From the NCBI GenBank assembly GCA_964600075.1, contig CAZRIE010000057.1:1-27686 (forward strand): 27,686 nucleotides of DNA, given 5' to 3'. Source of the DNA: CAZRIE01 sp964600075 (GTDB lineage Bacteria; Bacteroidota; Bacteroidia; Flavobacteriales; Flavobacteriaceae). The notes under the pieces are model-generated. The model ran no database searches. It worked only from the letters and a program-made list of their open reading frames with translations, and was not told where the DNA came from. Made by a program: the position numbers and the translations under genes. Below, piece by piece: positions 1 to 7,693 of the stretch (position 1 is the stretch's first letter; each line of letters starts with the position of its first letter).

Positions 1-217
1 AGCGGATTCAAACGTTTAGAAATCGACAATTATAATTCGTGCTTCCTCTTTGTTTCGATTATTTTACAAATTAGGAGAAAGGGAATTAAGTAGCATTAAG
101 ACCTATTAGATAATAGGTTAGAGGTACAAGATTTCTTTTTTTTAAACACGTTGTATTTTAATTTTCAACTTTAACTTCGTACTTAGTATCTCGTACCTCA
201 TACTTTTTTCTTTCCTC
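1..217. other. Non-coding upstream region, nothing recognised
   Basis: This AT-rich stretch precedes the ECF sigma gene. I see no plausible ORF, RNA gene or clear terminator in it. Around 175-210 there is a run of degenerate TAC-rich units of the type (T)CGTAC(T/C)T, a low-complexity pattern seen as intergenic filler. The upstream gene is outside the window. Confidence 0.5.
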
Positions 218-245
218 GTGCAACTATCTTAAATTCGCATTGTCT
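218..245 (+). promoter_or_regulatory. Putative ECF-sigma promoter of the sigma gene
   Basis: GTGCAAC (218-224) is followed after exactly 17 nt by GTCT (242-245). The same pair with the same spacing occurs at 2484-2511, before the outer-membrane protein gene. The two-box form and spacing fit an extracytoplasmic-function sigma promoter (-35 plus -10), and the location before the sigma gene suggests autoregulation. Assignment to this particular sigma factor is inference. Confidence 0.45.
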
Positions 246-285
246 TTAGAGTAACAATAAGCCAATTGAGTAGGTTAAAACCAAG

Positions 286-834
286 TTGAATTCATTGGAA
301 ACCGATATCCGTTTTACGCATAAAGCGCTTGTAGAAAAATGCAAGACAGGCCACAGCCGCTCACAATGCCAGTTGTATGAGCTCTATGTGGATGCCATGT
401 ACAATATCGGCATGCGGATGTTGGGCAATAAAGAGGATGCCGAAGATATCGTTCAGGACAGTTTTGTCAATGCCTTTAAAAACCTGGCCGGCTTTAAATA
501 TGAGAGTACGTTCGGGGCTTGGTTAAAACGGATCGTCATTAACAAAAGCATCAACTACCTCAAGGCAAAACGGATTCTGGTCGTACCGATGGAAGACCAC
601 GAGTTTCATTTACACAATGACCCCCATGAAACCGTGGAAGCAATCGAAATTAAAAAAGTAAAGGTCGGTATTGAAAAACTACCAAATGGCTATAAACAGA
701 TTCTTAGTCTCTACCTAATCGAGGGCTACGATCATAATGAAATCGGGGAAATATTGAAAATTTCGACCTCTACATCGAAATCACAATATCATCGGGCAAA
801 GAAAAAATTAGTTGAAATTATTAAGACCTTGTAA
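286..834 (+). CDS. ECF-family RNA polymerase sigma factor
   Basis: A sigma-70 family factor of the extracytoplasmic-function type, which directs RNA polymerase to envelope-stress or surface genes. The 182 residues are the usual ECF size. Region 2 is visible around residues 30-95, including DAEDIVQDSF (about 52-61) and the downstream W and R residues of the -10 binding helix. Region 4 lies around 130-178, with the helix-turn-helix GYDHNEIGEILKIS followed by SKSQYHRAKKKL. The start is TTG: an in-frame stop (271-273) lies just upstream, and the first ATG would remove part of region 2. The stop overlaps the next start as TAATG, so translation is coupled to the anti-sigma factor. A candidate self-regulated promoter lies at 218-245. 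Confidence 0.93.
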   Translation: MNSLETDIRFTHKALVEKCKTGHSRSQCQLYELYVDAMYNIGMRMLGNKEDAEDIVQDSFVNAFKNLAGFKYESTFGAWLKRIVINKSINYLKAKRILVVPMEDHEFHLHNDPHETVEAIEIKKVKVGIEKLPNGYKQILSLYLIEGYDHNEIGEILKISTSTSKSQYHRAKKKLVEIIKTL

Positions 835-1376
835 TGGACAATTTTGAAAAAAACATACGGGAGAATGCAGCGGAGTTCAACGATCAGAAAGCGGACCGTG
901 CGAAAATGTGGGCGAATATTTCGGCAGAGCTGAAAGTCGAGGAACCTAAAGTGATTTCCCTTTGGAAATCGCCGATACTCAAAATAGCTGCCAGTGTGGT
1001 GCTTTTGATTGGTATCGTAGGAGTTATCGGATTGTCCGTATTTGGATCCGATGCGGATGTAGAGACGCAGTATGCCTCCAAGGAACTTTTTGATATTGAT
1101 ATGCACTATGCGAGTTTGGTCTCTTATCAAGTGCAGTTGGTAAAAGACCATCCGAAATTATCCGAAGAAGATAAGACCGAGTTTTTATCCTTTATGGACG
1201 AACTCGATGCCGAATACAAAGAATTGCGCAAAGAGATGCAAAAAAATCTGGACAATGAATTGATATTGGAGGCCATTGTTTCTAATTACAGACAACGTAT
1301 AGAGCTCATTGAAAAACTATTGAAACAAATAAACGATTCTAAAATACAAGACGAAGATTATGGATACACTTTGTAA
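834..1376 (+). CDS. Putative transmembrane anti-sigma factor
   Basis: It probably holds the preceding sigma factor inactive at the inner membrane. The 180 residues comprise a short charged cytoplasmic part (1-46, with the helical segment DRAKMWANISAEL), one membrane span (about 47-70) and a periplasmic part rich in Glu and Lys that should form a coiled coil (about 120-168). No zinc-binding HxxxCxxC motif is seen, so it is not a ZAS-type anti-sigma factor. The role rests mainly on topology and position: it is translationally coupled to the sigma gene by the TAATG overlap, and its 3' end overlaps the next gene by 17 bp. The overlaps imply a three-gene operon. Sequence alone would not prove sigma binding. 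Confidence 0.75.
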   Translation: MDNFEKNIRENAAEFNDQKADRAKMWANISAELKVEEPKVISLWKSPILKIAASVVLLIGIVGVIGLSVFGSDADVETQYASKELFDIDMHYASLVSYQVQLVKDHPKLSEEDKTEFLSFMDELDAEYKELRKEMQKNLDNELILEAIVSNYRQRIELIEKLLKQINDSKIQDEDYGYTL

Positions 1377-2448
1377 AAAACTACTGTGGGTAGCGCTGGC
1401 GCTTACCCTTGGGCAAGGGGTTACTGCGCAAGAAACCGTATCTAAAAAGATAGAAAAGACATATAGAATGACCGGTGCTGGCGAACTGAATTTGGAGAAT
1501 AAGTATGGGAATATCAATCTCTATGGATGGGACAAGGATGAAATTTCAGTGGTTATTTCGATTATGGTGATCCATCGCAAGAAAGAAACTGCTAATGAGT
1601 TATTGCTAAGGATCAATCCTATTATACGAGAAAGCAGTGACTTTGTTTCTATTGGTTACGAAATCGCCGAAAAGAGTAGCAGCTTCTTTGGTAACCTTTT
1701 TGAAAAAGCGAATCCCTTTGATTATGACCGAAGCAATTTACAGATTGATTATACTATATACATGCCCTCTAAGGCTGAATTGAAAGTGACGAATACCTTT
1801 GGCGATGTCATCATCGAAGATTGGATTGGGGAACTAAAGGCAGATGTAGAACACGGCGATCTCTGGATCAACGAAAACCTTAACAGGGTCGACATCGAAA
1901 TTAAATACGGGAAACTCAGGGCGAAATCTATCAACTACGGAACCATTAGTCTTAAAAATGGAGCGTTGGATATGGAAAACGCCAAAAGTATAAAGGTGAC
2001 CAGCAGCGGCTCTGATGTTCAAATAGAGAAAGTGACATCCCTTGAGTTTTATTCGAATAAAGATGAAGTGACAATTGATGAAGTTGGTACGCTATACGGT
2101 ACCCTGAAATTTTCGACGATCGAGTTGAACCGCCTGATCAAAGACGTCGACCTGACCTTAAAGATCGCTGATTTACGAATCTCAAAAATTTTAGACCCCA
2201 AAGCCGAAATCGCTATCGAGCAAGAATCTTCAGAAATCAGTCTGAACATTAGCAACTTCCCGCATCGGTTTAAGGCCACTTTGGAAGAAGGCCTAGTACG
2301 CTTACCAAAATCATTTGAAAATGTCGAGTCAAAGCTATTGGATAAGGGAGAAAAATTACGAGAGATCCATGCCACATACGGTAAAGAGACACAGGGTAAA
2401 ATTTCTATTAGCGGAAGGAAAGGGGTTGTGCTTTTAAAGGAACTATAG
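1360..2448 (+). CDS. Exported DUF4097-like beta-repeat protein
   Basis: An exported protein of 362 residues. The first 23 residues form a signal peptide (hydrophobic core LLWVALALTLG, likely cleavage after VTA). The segment ENKYGNINLYGWDKDEISV (about 46-64) is typical of the start of the DUF4097/adhesin-head-like beta-helical family. The rest alternates short beta strands of the type 'ADVEHGDLWI', 'RAKSINYGTISL' and 'VTSSGSDVQIEKV', consistent with a right-handed parallel beta-helix. No catalytic motif is seen. It overlaps the anti-sigma gene by 17 bp, so it belongs to the sigma operon and may be the sensed or controlled surface component. The molecular function is unknown. Confidence 0.75.
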   Translation: MDTLCKKLLWVALALTLGQGVTAQETVSKKIEKTYRMTGAGELNLENKYGNINLYGWDKDEISVVISIMVIHRKKETANELLLRINPIIRESSDFVSIGYEIAEKSSSFFGNLFEKANPFDYDRSNLQIDYTIYMPSKAELKVTNTFGDVIIEDWIGELKADVEHGDLWINENLNRVDIEIKYGKLRAKSINYGTISLKNGALDMENAKSIKVTSSGSDVQIEKVTSLEFYSNKDEVTIDEVGTLYGTLKFSTIELNRLIKDVDLTLKIADLRISKILDPKAEIAIEQESSEISLNISNFPHRFKATLEEGLVRLPKSFENVESKLLDKGEKLREIHATYGKETQGKISISGRKGVVLLKEL

Positions 2449-2483
2449 GTAATAAAGGGGCTCAACAAAATATATGCACTCAA

Positions 2484-2511
2484 GTGCAACTTTTGAACAA
2501 TTACGTTGTCT
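2484..2511 (+). promoter_or_regulatory. Putative ECF-sigma promoter before the barrel protein gene
   Basis: GTGCAAC (2484-2490), 17 nt, then GTCT (2508-2511), matching the element before the sigma gene in both boxes and in spacing. The -35 box overlaps a 6-bp perfect inverted repeat, TGCACT-CA-AGTGCA (2475-2488), which could be an operator or chance. The promoter would start transcription about 55 nt before the ATG at 2573, which argues against the longer reading frame from 2474. Confidence 0.45.
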
Positions 2512-2572
2512 ATTAAATATCAACCTGTCTGCTGAAAGACAAATCAAAAAATTCAATCAAAAATCGATCAAA

Positions 2573-3250
2573 ATGAAACAATTAAAATCAATCATTCTCT
2601 TAGTACTCTTAGTGAATTGGTTTTCGGGATTTGCCCAAGACCTGTCACAAGATGACTCAGGAGATTATCTCGAATTTAACGATCGTAGTAATGTCGTACA
2701 TGGGGTTTACCTAGGGTTGACCACACATTTTGGAGAAATCAAGAATGAGGACACGTATTTCGCAGGGCTAAAGATAGCGTATGTTGCCAATCAACAATTC
2801 GAAGTTGGTTTTGCCGGTACCGTATTTTATTCCGAACAAGAATTTATTACTGTTGGTAACATCGAAAATGATTTGATTGGCGGTTATGGCGGACTGCATT
2901 TAGAACCCATACTTTTTAGCAAATCTAAAGTTAACATGTCGTTTCCAATGCTTATTGGTGTCGGTGCTGTTGGTTATACCACCGATGATTTCCATGATTT
3001 CGATGACGATTTTATTAATGACGAATATGACGATGTCGATGTCATCTTCGTTTTTGAACCAGGCATCAACGCCCTTTTTAATGTCTCGCGCTATTTACAG
3101 ATTGAGGCAGGAGTAAAATACCGAATGTCGAGTAAAATCAAGCTCGCTACCAGTCCCATTGATAGACTCAACGGTTTTTCGGGGGGTATCGGTGTCAAAG
3201 TGGGCGTTTTCAATATGGGCCGCAACCGCTATAAAAAGAATGTACAATGA
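2573..3250 (+). CDS. Small outer-membrane beta-barrel-like protein
   Basis: The 225 residues begin with a signal peptide (MKQLKSIILLVLLVNWFSGFAQ). Alternating strands with aromatic and glycine residues follow, as in 8-stranded OmpA/OmpX-like barrels (VHGVYLGLTTHFG, FEVGFAGTVFYS, GFSGGIGVKVGVF). A very acidic stretch, DDFHDFDDDFINDEYDDVD (about residues 140-158), would form an exposed loop and might bind cations. The reading frame is open from 2474, but that extension lacks a signal sequence and covers the predicted promoter, so 2573 is chosen. The ligand and exact role are unknown. It sits just downstream of the sigma operon and is a likely target of it. Confidence 0.7.
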   Translation: MKQLKSIILLVLLVNWFSGFAQDLSQDDSGDYLEFNDRSNVVHGVYLGLTTHFGEIKNEDTYFAGLKIAYVANQQFEVGFAGTVFYSEQEFITVGNIENDLIGGYGGLHLEPILFSKSKVNMSFPMLIGVGAVGYTTDDFHDFDDDFINDEYDDVDVIFVFEPGINALFNVSRYLQIEAGVKYRMSSKIKLATSPIDRLNGFSGGIGVKVGVFNMGRNRYKKNVQ

Positions 3251-3463
3251 AAAATAAACCAATATAGTGTGCAACATCTGTCATGACGTAATGCATATCC
3301 AAGCGGTCTTCTTTGACGATAATCAAGTATTCCTTAAAAAGAATACAACTATTGGTTCTCAAGAAGTAACCGAAATCGATGAATGGTTTCCAATAAATTT
3401 TCAATGGATACCTATTCTACACCTCAATAAAAATTTAAATCATCAATCAAATATATCATCAAC

Positions 3464-4186
3464 ATGAAAACAAAAACTTTTTGTATCGGACTTATCTTTT
3501 CCATAGGATTATTCACTTCTTGCGACCGTGAGACGATAAGAGCTTCTGGGGAAGTGACCTCAAGAGAAATTTCTTTTTCAGACTATTCTGGCTTGAAAGT
3601 CGCAAACGCCTTTAATGTCTATGTAACCTTTTCGGATACCGAAGAACGAATTCGAATCGATGCCAACGAGAATATACAGGATAGAATTATTGTTCAAAAG
3701 GATGGCAATGACTTGGTCATCAAACTACAGAAATATACCAATGTAAAAGGGAACGCCACCTTGAATGCATACATTACCACTAAAAGGCTTTCTAAAATTG
3801 ATATTTCAGGGGCTACTGATCTTACATTGGAAAATGAATGGGTAGCAGAAGATGCAAAAATCGAACTCTCAGGGGCATCCGATTTTTCAGGGGAAGTTAC
3901 GGCCGAACGTTTAATCTTGGATATGGTCGGCGCTTCAACAGCCAATATCTATGGTAGTGTCAATGCGTTAAATGCAAACCTATCGGGAAGCAGCAATGTT
4001 CAAGATTATGACTTAGTTGTCGGACGGCTTAACATCGAAATGTCAGGAGCCAGCGAAGCTTTTCTTTCCGTGTATGAAGCGATTGATATAAGAGCCTCAG
4101 GGGCAAGCTTACTAAGCTATAAAGGAAATGCCACGGTAAACAATAAAAGGCTTTCGGGGGCTTCTGAAATTAAAAATAGGAATTGA
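3464..4186 (+). CDS. Lipoprotein with DUF2807 / GIN adhesin-head beta-helix
   Basis: A 240-residue surface or periplasmic lipoprotein. The signal peptide ends in a lipobox LFTSC, with the lipidated Cys at residue 20. The body carries seven related turns, SGATD, SGASD, VGAST, SGSSN, SGASE, SGASL and SGASE, starting near residues 115, 136, 155, 174, 194, 212 and 231, about every 18-21 residues. This is the pattern of the 'putative auto-transporter adhesin, head GIN' (DUF2807) family, expected to fold as a parallel beta-helix with stacked Ser/Gly turns. The 213-bp gap before it carries a GTGCAAC box at 3269-3275 but no matching GTCT at 17 nt, so membership of the same regulon is only weakly supported. 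It converges with the his operon. Confidence 0.85.
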   Translation: MKTKTFCIGLIFSIGLFTSCDRETIRASGEVTSREISFSDYSGLKVANAFNVYVTFSDTEERIRIDANENIQDRIIVQKDGNDLVIKLQKYTNVKGNATLNAYITTKRLSKIDISGATDLTLENEWVAEDAKIELSGASDFSGEVTAERLILDMVGASTANIYGSVNALNANLSGSSNVQDYDLVVGRLNIEMSGASEAFLSVYEAIDIRASGASLLSYKGNATVNNKRLSGASEIKNRN

Positions 4187-4202
4187 ATCCTTTTTGTATT
4201 TT

Positions 4203-4241
4203 GTTCTTTCCCCTAGCTTGGGAAGGAACCTTTATCAAATT
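4203..4241 (+). terminator. Probable intrinsic terminator after the GIN lipoprotein gene
   Basis: A 10-bp stem (GTTCTTTCCC 4203-4212 with GGGAAGGAAC 4220-4229, one G-U pair) and a 7-nt loop are followed within about 11 nt by a run of seven T (4240-4246 region). The T run is present only on the plus strand, so it serves the lipoprotein gene rather than the converging his operon. Confidence 0.5.
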
Positions 4242-4259
4242 TTTTTAGACTCTTGAAGA

Positions 4260-4883
4260 TTACTTATGTCTCTTCTTTAGTTCGGTTTCAATATCTTTCA
4301 ACGTGAAGCCTTTAGCCTGTAGCAAGATCAAATAATGAAATAACAGATCTGCACTCTCGTACAAGAAGAGTTCGTCATTATCATCTTTTGCCTCGATAAC
4401 AGTTTCGACTGCCTCCTCACCTACTTTCTGTGCAATCTTATTGATGCCCTTATCAAATAAAGATACTACATAGCTTTGTTTAACATTCTGACGAAGTTCA
4501 GGGTCTTTTGATGCTTCTGCTTTGCGCTGTTCAATGACCTTTTCCAGCTGGGATAGAAACCCGAAGTTCGACATGTTTTCTTCATTCCAACAGGTATCGC
4601 TACCCGTATGACAAGTAGGCCCAATAGGGTTTACGGAAATCAAAAGTGTATCGTTGTCACAATCGTTTTTGATATCGACCAAGTTCAAAAAATTACCGCT
4701 CTCCTCCCCTTTTGTCCACAACCTTTTTTTACTACGGCTGAAGAAAGTGATCTTTTTGGTTTCTTGGGTTTTTTTGAAGGCGGCCTCGTTCATATAGCCC
4801 AGCATCAAAACGTTTTTGGTGGTGGCGTCTTGAATTATTGCAGGTACTAACCCGTCTGGATCTTTCGTAAAATCTATTTTCAT
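4260..4883 (-). CDS. hisIE: Bifunctional phosphoribosyl-AMP cyclohydrolase / phosphoribosyl-ATP pyrophosphatase
   Basis: Catalyses the second and third steps of histidine synthesis: it removes pyrophosphate from PR-ATP and opens the adenine ring of PR-AMP. The N-terminal HisI part (1-105) has VLMLGYMNEAA, the metal-binding DCDND (74-78), and Cys91 and Cys98 in the PTCHTGSDTCW segment. The HisE part (about 110-207) has KVGEEAVETVIEAK and the YESADLLFHYLILL helix. At 207 residues it has normal fused length. It is the last gene of the his operon, separated from the preceding acetyltransferase gene by 205 bp that contain a palindrome-ended repeat. Confidence 0.97.
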   Translation of the reverse strand: MKIDFTKDPDGLVPAIIQDATTKNVLMLGYMNEAAFKKTQETKKITFFSRSKKRLWTKGEESGNFLNLVDIKNDCDNDTLLISVNPIGPTCHTGSDTCWNEENMSNFGFLSQLEKVIEQRKAEASKDPELRQNVKQSYVVSLFDKGINKIAQKVGEEAVETVIEAKDDNDELFLYESADLLFHYLILLQAKGFTLKDIETELKKRHK

Positions 4884-4907
4884 AACATCTAAATCCTTTT
4901 TTATGTG

Positions 4908-5043
4908 GGTCCTCCCCTTATTTTCAAGGGGAGGTACCGATAGGCTGAGGGGTCACTAACGAGCTTTCGAAATGATTAACCTTTTGCATCCCAAAACAAC
5001 CACCCCAACCTGAGGGCACTCCTCCTTGAAAAAAGGAGTGACC
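4908..5043. repeat. Palindrome-ended intergenic repeat, copy 1
   Basis: One end is a hairpin CCTCCCCTT (4911-4919) / AAGGGGAGG (4926-4934). The other is CACTCC (5017-5022) / GGAGTG (5035-5040), with CTCCTTGAAAAAAGGAG inside. The middle holds ACCACCCCAACCTGAGGG. A diverged copy of almost the same length lies at 10898-11034, also within the his operon. The form resembles the short GC-rich palindromic intergenic elements common in flavobacterial genomes; no transposase is present. Confidence 0.6.
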
Positions 5044-5088
5044 TTCGAAACCTTTGGCACTATTATTTTTTAAATTCTATTTTCAAAA

Positions 5089-5670
5089 TCAGTTCATTCG
5101 TAAAAGATAAATGGGAAACCCCAAAGCCTCTTCTGTATTAACAACGTTTAATCCGAATTTTTGATACAACCGAACATTGTGTTCAGAGGTGGCATCTACA
5201 ATAACCGGTAAGGTATTCTTTTTGAATTCTTCGAAAACCTGCGTAATCAATCTCGGGGCCGTAGCCCCTCCCTTAAACTCATTTTTAATCGCAAAAATCA
5301 TTGGCCTGATGTGATCGGTCTTCGGATAATTGCGCTTTACCATTCGTTGCCGTTTTAAAACCTTGGCAACCCGTTCAACACCAATGCACTTGAACGCCAA
5401 TCGTAGCATTGAAAGTAACCCCCTTAAAGTAAACTGTTCTTTATGCGCATAATTTATTAAAAGACAACTGGCCCGATTATCTGATAAAAATACTTCTCCA
5501 GAATCCATAGCCTTATCAAACAAATAGCCCATTAGAATCCGCATTCGTTCTAAACGTCGGTCATCTTGCTTTACCACAAAATTAATCGAATTATCATCAT
5601 CAAGGGGTTCAAAAGCCTCTACTAAAATATCGACTACTAATTTTCTATCTTTAAAATCTGCCTTTATCAA
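5089..5670 (-). CDS. GNAT-like N-acetyltransferase in the his operon
   Basis: A probable acetyl-CoA-dependent N-acyltransferase of 193 residues and unknown substrate. The C-terminal third has the GNAT shape: FAIKNEFKGGATAPRLITQVFEEF (acetyl-CoA loop and helix), then LPVIVDATSEHNVRLYQKFGL, the usual 'N-x-x-x-Y-x-K-x-G' ending, then NVVNTEEALGFPIYLLRMN. The acetyl-CoA loop is atypical, GGATAP in place of QxxGxG/A. The start is TTG (5670-5668), 17 nt after the hisF stop; earlier in-frame codons run into hisF. It lies between hisF and hisIE on the same strand, so it is probably co-transcribed with the his genes, but nothing shows that it acts in histidine synthesis. Confidence 0.7.
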   Translation of the reverse strand: MIKADFKDRKLVVDILVEAFEPLDDDNSINFVVKQDDRRLERMRILMGYLFDKAMDSGEVFLSDNRASCLLINYAHKEQFTLRGLLSMLRLAFKCIGVERVAKVLKRQRMVKRNYPKTDHIRPMIFAIKNEFKGGATAPRLITQVFEEFKKNTLPVIVDATSEHNVRLYQKFGLNVVNTEEALGFPIYLLRMN

Positions 5671-5687
5671 TTTACTAAACCAATTTT

Positions 5688-6443
5688 TTAAATGCGGATT
5701 GGAATGCCGCTTTCCTGTAATTTCTCTTTTAAATCTTTGATAGGGATTTCCTTAAAGTGGAAAACGCTTGCCGCCAATGCCGCATCGGACTTTCCTTCTA
5801 CAAAGGTATCGGCAAAATGCTGCATATTCCCTGCCCCACCGGAGGCAATAATAGGTATATTCAATTCCTCGGATAATCTGGCCAATGCCTTATTTGCGAA
5901 TCCGTCTTTGGTACCGTCATGGTCCATTGAGGTAAACAAAATTTCTCCTGCACCACGCTCTTCCACTTCATTAGCCCATTCGAAAAGCTTGCGTTCGGTC
6001 GGCACTTTTCCTCCCATCAAATGAACAATCCACTCGCCGTCGATTTGTTTGGCATCAATTGCAACAACAATACACTGTGAACCAAACTTTGCCACCAGAT
6101 CATTTATCAATTGTGGATTTTTTACAGCCGAAGAATTAATGGAAACTTTGTCCGCCCCATTTTGCAACAAGATATCGACATCTTCGACAGAAGAAATTCC
6201 ACCGCCCACAGTAAACGGAATGTTTACTTTTTCGGCCACACGGTATACCAATTCGGCAAGTGTTTTTCTTCGTTGCTCCGTAGCGGAAATATCCAAAAAA
6301 ACCAGTTCATCAGCTCCTTCCTTACTATAGATTTCTGCCAGTTCGACCGGATCTCCGGCATCACGTAAATCAACAAAATTAACTCCTTTTACTGTACGGC
6401 CGTCTTTGATATCAAGACAAGGTATAATTCGTTTTGCTAACAT
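5688..6443 (-). CDS. hisF: Imidazole glycerol phosphate synthase, cyclase subunit
   Basis: The cyclase half of IGP synthase. It uses ammonia from HisH to turn PRFAR into imidazole glycerol phosphate and AICAR. The 251 residues form a (beta/alpha)8 barrel. It starts MLAKRIIPCLDIKDGRTVKG, with catalytic Asp11 and, in CIVVAIDAK, Asp130. Phosphate-binding glycine loops are TVGGGI and IASGGAG. Length is normal. It starts one base after the stop of the DinB-like gene, so translation is likely coupled. Confidence 0.98.
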   Translation of the reverse strand: MLAKRIIPCLDIKDGRTVKGVNFVDLRDAGDPVELAEIYSKEGADELVFLDISATEQRRKTLAELVYRVAEKVNIPFTVGGGISSVEDVDILLQNGADKVSINSSAVKNPQLINDLVAKFGSQCIVVAIDAKQIDGEWIVHLMGGKVPTERKLFEWANEVEERGAGEILFTSMDHDGTKDGFANKALARLSEELNIPIIASGGAGNMQHFADTFVEGKSDAALAASVFHFKEIPIKDLKEKLQESGIPIRI

Positions 6444-6444
6444 T

Positions 6445-6963
6445 TCAGATTTTATTCTTAACGGTTAGGTCTACACCATTGTAGAAACCCAGATCTTTAT
6501 TTTTCAATTGTTTTGCACAAAAGGCGATTTGCCCGGTATGGTACGAATAATGTTCTATGACATGAATGACTATGCCAATACCTGAAAAAGTGTATCCTTG
6601 CACATCGCGTTTGCGCAACCAATCGTTCGTACTGACGTCCCTAATCATAGATTTTGCCTTTTCAACGGTATCGGTCAACTTTTTAAGCAATTCTGCTTTT
6701 GTTAGGTTAGAATGAATGCTGAATTCAGTATCCCTATCACGTATATCTTCCTTTGAACCAAGTGATGAGATGGCATACTGGGTAATGTTTCCACAAAGAT
6801 GTAAAATCAAATTGGCAATACTATTTGAAGATTCATTTGGTCTCGACCAAAGTTCTTTCTCAGAAATATGCGTTAAACCTTTCTTTACCATTCGGGTACT
6901 TTCATCCATACGGTAGATTGCATTTTCTACAAATTCAGCAATAACTTTGATTCCCGTACTCAT
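6445..6963 (-). CDS. DinB-like (DUF1572) four-helix protein
   Basis: A 172-residue member of the DinB/YfiT superfamily of metal-binding four-helix-bundle proteins (not DNA polymerase IV, which shares the name DinB). The usual metal-ligand histidines appear in NLILHLCGNITQY (about 52-64) and in HVIEHYSYHTGQIAF (about 134-148). Relatives include thiol-dependent transferases that use bacillithiol or mycothiol, but the substrate here cannot be read. The ATG overlaps the hisA stop (ATGA), and hisF follows after one base, so it is firmly inside the his operon between two enzymes of the same branch. Its role there is unknown. Confidence 0.85.
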   Translation of the reverse strand: MSTGIKVIAEFVENAIYRMDESTRMVKKGLTHISEKELWSRPNESSNSIANLILHLCGNITQYAISSLGSKEDIRDRDTEFSIHSNLTKAELLKKLTDTVEKAKSMIRDVSTNDWLRKRDVQGYTFSGIGIVIHVIEHYSYHTGQIAFCAKQLKNKDLGFYNGVDLTVKNKI

Positions 6964-7685
6964 TCAGATAAAATGAATTGTTCCAACTGTATCAAACTTA
7001 TTCTATTTTCATAGATCGCTTTCCCGATAATTGTTCCTTCGCAGCCCATCTCTGCTAATTTAGGAAGTTCATCAAAAGTTGATATTCCGCCGGAAGCTAT
7101 CAGGTTAATTCCATCACAATTCTGCAAAATCCTCTTATACAAATCAAATGATGGCCCTTCTAGCATTCCATCTTTTGAAATATCTGTACAAATAACATAT
7201 TCAATTCCTTTTTGTCGATATGCTTTAATAAACGGAATCAACTCTTCTGATGACTCTTCTTGCCAGCCGGAAACAGCAACTTTTTCATCCATGGCATCTG
7301 CACCTAAGATGATTTTATCCGCACCATAGGTCTCGATCCAATTGGTAAATGTTTCTTTGTCTTTTACCGCGATACTTCCCCCGGTTATCTGTCTTGCTCC
7401 ACTTTCAAAAGCAATTCGTAAATCATCATTAGTTTTCAATCCGCCCCCAAAGTCAATTTTTAAATTTGTTTTTGAAGCAATACGTTCCAATATTTTATGG
7501 TTTACGATATGCTTCGATTTTGCGCCATCTAAATCGACCAGATGTAAATATTGAATGCCGTGTGCTTCAAAGTTTTTAGCGACCTCCAATGGATTTGCGT
7601 TGTATATCTTTTTTGTATCATAATCTCCTTTGGAGAGCCTTACGCACTTACCATCTATGATATCTATTGCCGGGATTATCCTCAT
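6960..7685 (-). CDS. hisA: ProFAR isomerase (5'-ProFAR to PRFAR)
   Basis: Isomerises the aminoaldose ProFAR to the aminoketose PRFAR, the fourth step of histidine synthesis. The 241-residue (beta/alpha)8 barrel is homologous to HisF. It has MRIIPAIDIIDGKCVRL with catalytic Asp8, Asp130 in ILGADA, and glycine-rich phosphate loops FGGGLKT and IASGGIS. Length is normal. The stop overlaps the start of the DinB-like gene by ATGA, and the upstream GNAT gene ends 8 bp before it. Confidence 0.98.
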   Translation of the reverse strand: MRIIPAIDIIDGKCVRLSKGDYDTKKIYNANPLEVAKNFEAHGIQYLHLVDLDGAKSKHIVNHKILERIASKTNLKIDFGGGLKTNDDLRIAFESGARQITGGSIAVKDKETFTNWIETYGADKIILGADAMDEKVAVSGWQEESSEELIPFIKAYRQKGIEYVICTDISKDGMLEGPSFDLYKRILQNCDGINLIASGGISTFDELPKLAEMGCEGTIIGKAIYENRISLIQLEQFILSE

Positions 7686-7693
7686 GATTATAC

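Noticed and set aside
2474..2572. 33-codon N-terminal extension of the barrel-like protein
   Set aside because: It would bury the signal peptide and covers the predicted promoter; ATG 2573 gives a normal signal sequence.
3269..3297. Third ECF promoter before the GIN lipoprotein gene
   Set aside because: GTGCAAC is present, but the position 17 nt on reads GCATA and not GTCT; too weak to call.
3267..3467. 66-codon plus-strand ORF before the GIN lipoprotein gene
   Set aside because: No recognisable domain, no signal peptide and overlap with the lipoprotein start; a remnant of an old gene cannot be excluded but is not supported.
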